The position numbers were made by a program, and so were the translations under genes. DNA of 5,271 nucleotides from an uncultured Clostridia bacterium. GTDB lineage: Bacteria > Bacillota > Clostridia > TANB77 > CAG-508. Shown here in pieces: positions 1 through 5,271 of this stretch (position 1 is its first letter; each line of letters opens with the position of its first letter). Location of the stretch: the NCBI GenBank assembly GCA_944388635.1, contig CALXJN010000015.1, positions 1 to 5,271 on the forward strand, given 5' to 3'. The notes under the pieces were generated by a model. It did no database searches, had not been told where the DNA came from, and worked only from the letters and a program-made list of their open reading frames with translations.

Positions 1-8
1 TATTTATT

Positions 9-891
9 ATGATAGATTTACATACACATACTACATATTCTGATGGTACAGATACTTTAATTGATTTATTAAAAAATGCTGAAAAAGCTAAACTTGAATT
101 TTTATCTATAACGGATCATGTTACTTGCAAGGCTTATGATGAATTGAAACAAATTGATGTTAAAAATTATTTTTCAGGAGAAATTATTAAAGGTTGTGAA
201 CTTTATACTTCTATAGAAGGACAGACTATTGAACTATTAGGATATAATATTGATACAGATATATTTAATAAAGTTTTACCAATAATTTATTATAGTGAAG
301 CTGAAGACAATAAATGGCAAGCTGAAAAACTACTTAAAATTTGTAAAAAACTCGGAATTTATATGGATTATAATATATCTATAAATTATGATACTGAATT
401 TTCTGGAGATGTCATATTTAATGAATTCAAAAAATATCCTAAAAATAAAGAAATTCTCGAAAATGATAGAGCTTGGGAGAATTCTAATATTTTCTATAGA
501 GAATGTATGACTAATTCTAAAAGTAAATTTTTTATAGATAAAAGTAGTTTTTATCCTTCTATATCAGAAGTAATAGATTTAATTAAATCTGCAGGTGGCT
601 TAGTCTTCCTACCACATATTTTTATATATGGCGATAATTCTACTAATTTTTTTGAGATTTTAACAAGAAATTATAAATTAGATGGTATAGAATGTTATTA
701 CACTACTTTTTCCAAAGAACAAACCAAATTTCTATTAAATTATTGTTCTCAAAATCATTTACTTGTTTCTGGTGGTAGCGACTATCATGGCTTTAATAAA
801 CCACGGAACACAGCTTGGTATTGGTAAAGGTAATTTAGATATACCTAAAGATATATTAGATAATTGGAAAAAGACAACAATTAATTATTAA
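9..891 (+). CDS. PHP-domain metal-dependent phosphoesterase, read through one +1 frameshift
   Basis: This is a PHP-superfamily protein, predicted to be a soluble metal-dependent phosphoesterase; the substrate is not evident. Metal-ligand motifs seen in order are HTHTTYSDG (residues 5-13), ITDH (34-37), GCE (62-64), LPH (201-203) and GGSDYHG (255-261). The conventional frame stops at 827 after an implausible tail (RNTAWYW). Skipping the C at 804 gives KPGTQLGIGKGNLDIP and a stop at 889-891, which fits the usual K-P-x-x-x-L-G-x-G end of these proteins. The length is then 293 aa (883 nt minus 1 is divisible by 3). The ATG at 9 matches the usual family start, but the frame stays open to the window edge and no ribosome binding site is visible, so the true start could lie upstream. 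A terminator follows. Family assignment is firm; decoding of the last 28 residues is inference. Confidence 0.88.
804..806 (+). other. In-frame CGG, +1 frameshift site in PHP gene
   Basis: Codon 266 of the PHP gene is CGG in the context AAA CCA CGG AAC. Dropping its C gives AAA CCA GGA ACA CAG (K-P-G-T-Q) and restores the conserved C-terminal motif. It is the only site of the five on the + strand, so the extra base is C on the coding strand here too. Confidence 0.8.
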
Positions 892-913
892 TTTTGCATA
901 AATTTCTTGTGCT

Positions 914-982
914 AAAAGGCTAGGATTTGTACTGAACCCAAAATTTTAACATTTGGTTCAATGCATTCTCCTAGCCTTTTTT
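914..982 (+). terminator. Large two-part hairpin terminator after PHP gene
   Basis: The 12-nt arms at 914-925 and 969-980 are perfectly complementary, with GC core GGCTAGGA/TCCTAGCC. A nested inner stem pairs TGAACC (933-938) with GGTTCA (955-960) and extends through AAA/TTT with one bulged C. A run of six T (977-982) follows on the + strand. AAAA at 914-917 gives a shorter U-run on the other strand, so it may also stop minus-strand transcription. It begins 23 nt after the repaired PHP stop at 891, which supports 891 as the true gene end. Confidence 0.82.
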
Positions 983-1007
983 GTATATATAAATGAATAA
1001 CAAAGTC

Positions 1008-1076
1008 CTATTTTAGTGTAAGTGAATATCCGTCGCCGTCTGCTCCTGTACCTGTAAGTCCAAACGTTAACTTTGG
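1008..1076 (-). pseudogene. Possible C-terminal gene remnant
   Basis: This minus-strand frame of 22 sense codons ends in TAG (1010-1008) and reads PKLTFGLTGTGADGDGYSLTLK, glycine-rich and protein-like. It has no start codon or ribosome binding site and an in-frame TAA directly upstream. The next frame over reads EIDLTKVN just before it, so a longer coding segment joined by a shift near 1065 is possible. That junction has no CGG, unlike the other five breaks. The + strand is also open here (FSVSEYPSPSAPVPVSPNVNFG), so even the strand is uncertain. It could be chance in a short stretch that is richer in GC than its surroundings. Confidence 0.22.
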
Positions 1077-1100
1077 TTAAATCGATTTCGATAAAATGAA

Positions 1101-1140
1101 TAAAAGAAAATGAAATCTTTCATTTTCTTTTATTTTTATT
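1101..1140 (-). terminator. AT-rich hairpin after virD4, probably bidirectional
   Basis: The perfect 15-nt arms TAAAAGAAAATGAAA (1101-1115) and TTTCATTTTCTTTTA (1118-1132) form a long AT-rich hairpin starting 8 nt after the virD4 stop. The T-rich run after the hairpin is stronger on the + strand (1133-1143) than on the minus strand, so it may mainly block + strand read-through into virD4 while also ending the virD4 transcript. Low GC in the stem makes its strength uncertain. Confidence 0.55.
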
Positions 1141-3134
1141 TTAGTTTTCGTCTACTGGGCCGAAGAGTTCATCAAATTTTGCTTCTAGTTCTTTTTGTAA
1201 ATCTATTTCTCCGCTTCCTCCTGTCTCTTCTTGATTTTCATTTTCTTTTATTTCTTCTTGTGGCAATATTGGCGCTTCTTCTTTTTTATTTACTATCTTG
1301 TTCTTCTTAGGCTTTTCTTCTTTTGGTTCATCTTCAAATAAATCGTCTAAACTTTCTACTTTTAAGTCTTGTGTTGGTTGTTTCTCATTTTCTGGAGTGT
1401 ATGGGTTATATGGATTATATTTTCTCCAGTTTCCTCTTTCTATATCTCTTGCATCATTATGGCTTAATGTAAATTCTGCAAGTCTTTTTGCTTCTGGTTT
1501 CATAAAGTAATAATATTTTTTTGCTTTTATTGGTCTTACACCTTTTTCGAATATTATACAGTAATCATTGTCAAATCTTCTGAGTTCATCTGGTGTTAAA
1601 AGTGCTCTTGCATTTATCTGGTCTGACACACTTTTACCTTGCATCCAGTTTTGTCTATCTTTATTTACTGATATACTGTCTCTTGATACTGTTTTTTCTC
1701 CTAATGCTTTTGAAAAATATTCTACTGTTTTTTGTGAGTTACTTCCTAAAAATACATGTGTATCACAGTTACCGATTATTGTTTCATAAGATTTTTCATA
1801 TACTGCTTCTAGTTGGTCTAAGTTCTGCAATATTACACTAAATTGTATTTTTCTACTTCTACTTGTTGATATTTTTTTGTCAAAGTCTGGTACCTTTCCT
1901 ATGTTTGCAAACTCATCTAGTATAAAAAATGTAGGCATTGGAAGTTGCCCTCCACTTAAGTCTGCGAAATCATATAGTTGTTGTATCATCTGTGCAAAAA
2001 ATATTGTTAATAAGAAGTCATAAGCTGTATGCGTGTCTGATGATATTACATATACTGCTGTTTTTCTTTTTCCTATTTCTTCAAAGTCAATTGTGTCTGT
2101 TGAAGTAAGTTCTGCAATTTCTTTTGAATCGAATTTACCAAGTTTTGATTGTAATGAGCTTAGTATTGATCCATATGTTTTTTCTGGTGCTATTTCGATT
2201 GATTTATAGTACATTCTTGCTGGGTGGTCATATGGCAATTGGCTCATAAGTTCTGAAAGCAGGTTGTTTCCTCCATTTGTATTTGCTGCTCTAACAAGTT
2301 CTGCACAACTTGCTAGATTTTGTTCTTCTTCTGGTCTTGTTGCTATTAAATAATATATTAATGCTTTAAGTAGCATTTCTGCCATATCGTCCCAATATGG
2401 ATCTGCATTGCTTCCTTCTGTTTTTTGACCTTTTACTATTGTATTAGCAATAACGTCTACATCTAACTCTGATGATATGTGCATAAGTGGGTTGTATCCG
2501 TCACTGTTTTGTGGTCTTACTAAGTTTAGTACTTTTATATCATACCCATTATTTTGCAAAAATCCTGCTGTTTTGTCATATAGCTCTCCTTTAGGATCAG
2601 TAAATACATAAGAGCCTAGCATTTGATATGCATTTGGTATTGAATATGATGCTGATTTACCAGAACCTGAACCGTCCAACTACTAATACGTTTACGTTTC
2701 CTCTTTTATCTACTGGTAAATAGTTATTTTCTGCAAGTATTATTCCTTTATGTCTGCTTAATACTTTATATTGCTCTCCACCTGATGCCCAATCACTTGA
2801 GCCTTGCTCTATATCTGTATATTCATTTTTTGGAGCTGTTTTTACAAAGCCTACAAACATAAATACTGTAAATGCTAATGTAAATTTCCAAAGTAAACTA
2901 AAAAATTCGGTTATGTAGTTTCCAAAGTTTCCGAAGCACATCTCCAAAATTTGTATATGCGTTCATAAGCTCTGTTATACATCTTCCGAAATCAAATACG
3001 CCGTCTATTGTAGCTTTATCTTGAGCATATGCAATAGGCGCAACAAGTACTATGGCCATCATGAACCATAGTACTACAAATATTATAAATCTATTTTTAT
3101 TTCTTTTTATAGCCCCTTTAATTTTATAGTGCAT
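1141..3134 (-). CDS. virD4: VirD4/TraG-type type IV secretion coupling ATPase, read through two +1 frameshifts
   Basis: Coupling proteins of this family are membrane-bound hexameric ATPases that deliver relaxase-DNA or protein substrates to a type IV secretion channel. Conventional reading gives three overlapping fragments (ending at 2898, 2657 and 1141). Skipping one C at 2933 and one at 2674 joins them into 663 aa (1994 nt minus 2 is divisible by 3). Domains in order: a membrane segment at about 16-37, a second at about 77-97, the family's GSSDWAS segment (111-117), Walker A GGSGSGKS (153-160, Lys159), Walker B FFILDEFANIG (402-412, Asp406/Glu407), and a Glu/Lys-rich charged tail over roughly the last 90 residues. 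The ATG at 3134 is preferred over GTG at 3143 because AGGTG lies 6 nt upstream of it. It is the last gene of a three-gene operon. The TTG start at 2679 is an artefact inside the Walker A coding region. No relaxase or channel gene is in the window, so conjugation itself is inferred. Confidence 0.9.
2672..2674 (-). other. In-frame CGG, +1 frameshift site in virD4 Walker A
   Basis: The minus strand reads GTT GGA CGG TTC AGG, which leads to a stop four codons later. Skipping the C at 2674 gives GTT GGA GGT TCA GGT TCT GGT AAA, that is VGGSGSGK, the standard P-loop of VirD4-family ATPases. Family conservation supports glycine at the shifted codon (residue 154). This is the clearest of the five sites. 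Confidence 0.88.
2931..2933 (-). other. In-frame CGG, +1 frameshift site in virD4 N-terminal region
   Basis: The minus strand reads GTG CTT CGG AAA CTT and reaches a stop at 2898. Skipping the C at 2933 gives GTG CTT GGA AAC TTT GGA AAC (V-L-G-N-F-G-N) and continues into the second membrane segment and the cytoplasmic ATPase. The residue read at the site becomes Gly68. Confidence 0.8.
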
Positions 3135-3140
3135 ATATTT

Positions 3141-3145
3141 CACCT
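3141..3145 (-). promoter_or_regulatory. Ribosome binding site that sets the virD4 start
   Basis: AGGTG lies 6 nt upstream of ATG at 3134. The in-frame GTG at 3143 overlaps this sequence and has no well-spaced site of its own, so initiation at 3134 is preferred. Confidence 0.6.
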
Positions 3146-3161
3146 ACTCTTTAGTAATTCT

Positions 3162-3446
3162 CTATCTTTCTGTTTCTTTATCTGTTAAAGTTCTACCTGC
3201 TTTTGTCCTTCTGACTACTTTTCCTTTTGCATCTTTTTCAACGTTATTAGGAGAAGCACTTAAAGTCATTATCCCTTGGGCATTTTCTTTAAAGCCTAAC
3301 ATTCTTAATAACTCTTCATTATCAAATTCTTTTCCTTCGCCTGTTCTTGCTTCTGTTTTTTCTCTGTTTGTTGCAAAACTTGTGTAAGTTACTTCTAAAT
3401 TATCATTTACTCCTGCAGGTTTACTTTTTAATTCTCTTTCTGCCAT
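3162..3446 (-). CDS. Unrecognised 94-aa hydrophilic protein, middle gene of virD4 operon
   Basis: I do not recognise this family. The protein is small, highly charged and rich in Lys, Glu and Thr, with no hydrophobic segment, signal peptide or cysteine pair, so it is probably cytosolic and may be partly disordered. A segment resembling a short helix (FDNEELLRMLGF) lies near residues 41-52, and the C-terminal half is basic (KGKVVRRTKAGR). The start is well supported: AGGAGG at 3460-3455 sits 8 nt before the ATG and overlaps the stop of the upstream gene, which points to coupled translation. The gap to virD4 is 27 nt. Position suggests an accessory or adaptor role for the coupling protein, which is inference from context only. 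It has no in-frame CGG and no frame break. Confidence 0.78.
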   Translation of the reverse strand: MAERELKSKPAGVNDNLEVTYTSFATNREKTEARTGEGKEFDNEELLRMLGFKENAQGIMTLSASPNNVEKDAKGKVVRRTKAGRTLTDKETER

Positions 3447-3458
3447 TTTTGTATCCTC

Positions 3459-3974
3459 CTAGCTTTCTCTTATTTCAAATGCGAAATAAGATTTGTATGG
3501 TTTCAATTTACACTTTCCTTTTACTTCATTTGTTTTTTCATCAAAATATAGAACTGGTTTTACTTCTTCTGCTGTTTCTGGATCTATAATTGATATTGCC
3601 CTTTTTAAATTAGGGGTATAATTAAAATTTTTATATTCTTCTTCTTTTTCTGAATATAATGTATCAAATTTGAATGGTGCTGGTTTTTTAGTAATTTTAA
3701 CCTCATCACCTAAAAGTATTCCCATGTTAATTACTACCTTTTCTTTTCCGAAAGATAGTATTACTAGTTGATTACCTTCTGGTGATGGTTCATCGACAAA
3801 ATATGTTTTTCTTGTTGAGTCTCCTCTTATTTCTGATGTATAGTCTAGTCTTTGAACTGTATATTTTGGAAAATCTTTTAGGTATTCTTTTTCTGTTCTA
3901 TTTACTTGATATATTACTGTGTTTATTCCTTTTGGATCTGTTATACTAAAATGTTTTCCTTGTACTATTTCCAT
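3459..3974 (-). CDS. Unrecognised 171-aa protein, first gene of virD4 operon
   Basis: I do not recognise this family. There is no signal peptide, membrane segment or known catalytic motif. Alternating hydrophobic and charged residues (for example NQLVILSFGKEKVVINMGILLG near the middle, and KPVLYFDEKTNEVKGKCKLKP near the end) suggest a mainly beta-strand soluble protein. An upstream TTG at 3992 is in frame, but the ATG at 3974 is preferred because AGAGG (3986-3982) lies 7 nt before it. It is the first gene after the consensus promoter at 4031-4059, and the next gene starts 12 nt after its stop. Co-transcription with virD4 suggests a role with the secretion system, for example as a substrate, chaperone or regulator, but nothing in the sequence decides this. 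All arginines are AGA or AGG, and there is no in-frame CGG. Confidence 0.8.
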   Translation of the reverse strand: MEIVQGKHFSITDPKGINTVIYQVNRTEKEYLKDFPKYTVQRLDYTSEIRGDSTRKTYFVDEPSPEGNQLVILSFGKEKVVINMGILLGDEVKITKKPAPFKFDTLYSEKEEEYKNFNYTPNLKRAISIIDPETAEEVKPVLYFDEKTNEVKGKCKLKPYKSYFAFEIRES

Positions 3975-3981
3975 TATTGCA

Positions 3982-3986
3982 CCTCT
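3982..3986 (-). promoter_or_regulatory. Ribosome binding site that sets the start of the 171-aa gene
   Basis: AGAGG is spaced 7 nt from ATG 3974. It lies downstream of the alternative TTG at 3992, so it argues against the longer form. Confidence 0.6.
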
Positions 3987-4030
3987 TTCCAATTATGCAT
4001 AGCTTGTCTTTTGTAGTATCACTAAACATA

Positions 4031-4059
4031 ATTATACATTATTTTTTACCATTTGTCAA
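4031..4059 (-). promoter_or_regulatory. Consensus sigma-A promoter for the virD4 operon
   Basis: On the minus strand, TTGACA (4059-4054) and TATAAT (4036-4031) are separated by exactly 17 nt, a perfect match to the housekeeping consensus. Transcription should start near 4024, leaving a leader of about 50 nt before ATG 3974. The -35 box begins 14 nt after the dnaJ-like stop, with no terminator between, so read-through from upstream is also possible. A TAGT-ATC-ACTA dyad (4014-4024) overlaps the predicted start and could be an operator, but it is short. Confidence 0.85.
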
Positions 4060-4072
4060 CTTATTCCTTGAT

Positions 4073-4970
4073 TTATCTAGGGTTAAAGCTTGATACTTCT
4101 TTTAATTTTTCATATATTGCGATTTCTTCTTCTGATAGTTTATTTGGTACCATAATTTTTACTTCTGCAACAAGTTCTCCTCTTCCGCCTTTTCCATCTT
4201 TATACCCTTTTCCTTGTATTCGTATTTTTTCTCCGCTTTCTATTCCTTGTGGTATATATACTGTTTCTTGTCCGTCTATTCCTTCTATATTAATTCTTGC
4301 ACCTAATGCCGCTTCCCATGGTGTTAAATTTAAATCTGTATAAAGTGTACAACCTTCTAGCCTAAATTTTTTGTTTTGTTCTATATTAATTTTAATTAAT
4401 AAATCGCCGTTTTTTCCTCCATTTTCACCTTTTTTCCCTTGACCTATTAATCTTATCTTTTCGCTTTCTCTAATACCTGCTGGAATTTTTATTGTAAAAG
4501 TTTTCATTTTTCCGATCTATTGCTCTTAAAGAAATTTTTTTGCTTCCTCCAAAAAAGGCTTCTTCTATAGAAACATTTATTGCTGTTTCTACATTTTCGC
4601 CTTTTATTGGATTTTTTCCTTTTGATTTTTTTGGTTTTGGTTCTTCTTCTTTTTTTGGTCCGAAAAACATATTGATAACTTCTCCAAATACCGAATCACT
4701 ATGGTTTATATTCCTTGCATTTTCTTCTCTGTTTTTCTTTTTCCCTATGTTGCTATTCCAGTTTCTGTCATATTTCTTTTTGCTTACTGGATTAGATAAT
4801 ATTCTATATGCTTCATTTATGTCTTTAAATCTCTCTTCTGCATTTTCTGAACCTTCATTTAAGTCTGGGTGGTATTTCTTTGCTTGTTCCCTAAATGCTA
4901 TTTTTATATCGTCTAGTGTAACTCTATTTGTTTCAAATCCTAATATTTTATAATAGTCCTTAAATATCAT
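4073..4970 (-). CDS. dnaJ: DnaJ/CbpA-type Hsp70 co-chaperone without zinc finger, read through one +1 frameshift
   Basis: J-domain proteins stimulate DnaK ATPase and hand over client proteins in the cytosol. The J domain spans about residues 3-70, with the HPD motif at 34-36. A Lys/Glu-rich linker follows (about 75-125). The substrate-binding beta domains start near VETAINVSIEEAFFGG (127-142) and continue through the IKIPAGI segment to the C-terminus. There is no CxxCxGxG zinc-finger repeat, so this is a class B (CbpA-like) protein. The conventional frame ends in an unrelated tail (RKNENFYNKNSSRY), and the C-terminal half appears as a separate frame from ATG 4507. Skipping the C at 4514 joins them (SLRAIDGKMKTFTIKIPAG) into 298 aa (898 nt minus 1 is divisible by 3). 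GGAGG (4982-4978) sits 7 nt before ATG 4970. It lies 38 nt downstream of ddl. Confidence 0.9.
4512..4514 (-). other. In-frame CGG, +1 frameshift site in dnaJ-like gene
   Basis: Codon 153 is CGG in ATA GAT CGG AAA AAT. Skipping the C at 4514 gives ATA GAT GGA AAA ATG AAA (I-D-G-K-M-K) and leads straight into the conserved C-terminal beta domain. Elsewhere in the same gene, ATA GAC GGA is read normally because its CGG is out of phase. Confidence 0.85.
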
Positions 4971-4977
4971 TTAACAT

Positions 4978-4982
4978 CCTCC
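4978..4982 (-). promoter_or_regulatory. Ribosome binding site of dnaJ-like gene
   Basis: GGAGG is 7 nt upstream of ATG 4970, a canonical placement that fixes the start. Confidence 0.75.
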
Positions 4983-4999
4983 ATATTCATGGTGCATTT

Positions 5000-5028
5000 A
5001 TTATATCATTATTCTAGTGCTAATTCAA
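5000..5028 (-). promoter_or_regulatory. Possible promoter for dnaJ-like gene inside the end of ddl
   Basis: On the minus strand, TTGAAT (5028-5023, 4 of 6 to consensus) and TATAAT (5005-5000, perfect) are separated by 17 nt. The start would be near 4993, giving a leader of about 20 nt that contains the ribosome binding site. AT-rich DNA produces such matches by chance, so this is moderate evidence. Confidence 0.45.
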
Positions 5029-5271
5029 TCAATTTATCTAATAAATTACTATAATTTATTCCTACATTTTCAAATAGCTTTGGATACATGCTTATTCCGC
5101 GTAAAACCTGGCATTGTGTTTATTTCATTTAAGTATATTTCATTAGTTTCATCTTCCACGAAAAAGTCAACCCTTGATAACCCTTTTCCGTCTATTGCTT
5201 TAAATGCTTTTTCTGCCATTTTTCTTATTTTGTCTCTTGTTTCTTTAGATATTTCTGCTGGAATTAATGTT
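5009..5271 (-). CDS. ddl: D-alanine--D-alanine ligase, C-terminal part, read through one +1 frameshift
   Basis: This enzyme joins two D-Ala residues with ATP to make the D-Ala-D-Ala used for the peptidoglycan stem. Only the last 86 residues are in the window; the 5' part lies beyond 5271. The ATP-grasp C-terminal region is clear: SRVDFF and NEINTMPGFT carry the expected basic residue (Arg33 of the fragment) and metal ligands (Asp35, Glu49, Asn51). The conventional frame then goes wrong (RNKHVSKAI, stop). Skipping the C at 5099 gives GISMYPKLFENVGINYSNLL and a stop at 5011-5009. The restored S-M-Y-P aligns with the family's substrate-binding segment (Ser281/Leu282 in E. coli DdlB, from memory). 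A truncated enzyme would therefore lack part of its active site, and ligase is normally essential unless a second copy exists. Confidence 0.9.
5097..5099 (-). other. In-frame CGG, +1 frameshift site in ddl
   Basis: The minus strand reads GGT TTT ACG CGG AAT AAG. Skipping the C at 5099 gives GGT TTT ACG GGA ATA AGC ATG TAT CCA (G-F-T-G-I-S-M-Y-P), which matches the family's pattern after PGFT. Upstream in the same fragment, ATA GAC GGA AAA has CGG out of phase and is read normally. Confidence 0.85.

Noticed and set aside
1008..1079. attC-like recombination site or integron cassette boundary in the intergenic region
   Set aside because: The hairpins lack the conserved R and L box arrangement (GTTRRRY / RYYYAAC) and carry terminator features instead.
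1110..1841. Plus-strand open frames over virD4 at 1110-1310, 1298-1510, 1568-1789 and 1593-1841
   Set aside because: Translations are low-complexity Phe/Leu/Ser shadows of an AT-rich antisense gene, without ribosome binding sites or domain features.
2657..2679. Separate genes starting at 2947 and at TTG 2679
   Set aside because: These fragment starts fall inside continuous VirD4 homology, have no ribosome binding sites, and the second would begin inside the P-loop. They are pieces of one gene read through two CGG shifts.
4014..4024. Operator at the virD4 promoter start site (TAGT-ATC-ACTA)
   Set aside because: Only 4-nt arms, with no extension or second copy. It is too weak to call as a separate feature in AT-rich DNA.
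4073..4507. Independent 144-aa gene encoding a DnaJ C-terminal domain from ATG 4507
   Set aside because: The ATG is an internal Met of the joined protein (IDGKMKTF), no ribosome binding site precedes it, and dropping one C makes it continuous with the J-domain part.
3347..4953. Plus-strand open frames at 3347-3589, 4053-4343 and 4540-4953
   Set aside because: They are antisense to well-supported minus-strand genes and show only shadow-type Phe/Leu/Ser composition.
804..5099. Reassignment of CGG to a different amino acid (as reported for some bacteria, to Trp or Gln)
   Set aside because: A sense reassignment would keep the frame. Here the reading frame changes by one base at every in-frame CGG, so a simple codon swap does not explain the data.
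1..5271. CRISPR array, tRNA, rRNA or insertion sequence
   Set aside because: No regularly spaced repeats, no tRNA-like cloverleaf with CCA-type end, no rRNA-like GC-rich segment, and no transposase or terminal inverted repeats were seen.

Overview
The window is AT-rich DNA, probably from a low-GC Gram-positive bacterium (Bacillota-like). It has strong AGGAGG/GGAGG ribosome binding sites, a D-alanine--D-alanine ligase, arginine written almost only as AGA/AGG, and a consensus sigma-A promoter. I cannot place it below phylum level.

Layout. On the + strand, 9-891 is a PHP-domain phosphoesterase gene followed by a strong hairpin terminator. The region 892-1140 has no intact gene; it holds two hairpins and a short possible gene remnant. 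Everything else is on the minus strand, read from right to left: the 3' end of a D-Ala--D-Ala ligase gene (5271-5009), a DnaJ/CbpA-type co-chaperone (4970-4073), a consensus promoter, then a three-gene operon. That operon encodes an unrecognised 171-aa protein (3974-3459), an unrecognised 94-aa protein (3446-3162) and a VirD4/TraG-type coupling ATPase (3134-1141).

The main result is translational. Read conventionally, four of the six genes (PHP, virD4, dnaJ-like, ddl) are broken, virD4 twice, giving five frame breaks. All five are repaired the same way: one extra C sits in front of a GGN glycine codon, so the upstream frame runs into an in-frame CGG and the downstream frame resumes at the GGN inside it. 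Scanning both strands, I found exactly five in-frame CGG codons in the window, and each is one of these breaks. CGG in the other two phases (for example TTC GGA, GAC GGA) is common and harmless. I saw no CGG used as arginine. After skipping five C residues, all four genes are co-linear with their families, including the VirD4 Walker A motif and the ligase active-site end.

The simplest biological reading is that CGG is unassigned or very poorly decoded in this organism, and that the ribosome makes a +1 shift there, reading C-GGN as glycine. This resembles the +1 shifts reported at AGG in Perkinsus mitochondrial cox1, combined with an unassigned CGG codon as in Mycoplasma capricolum. I know of no described bacterial system of this kind. 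A systematic base-calling or assembly artefact is the main alternative. It is argued against by the strict codon phase and by the extra base always being C on the coding strand, with genes on both strands.
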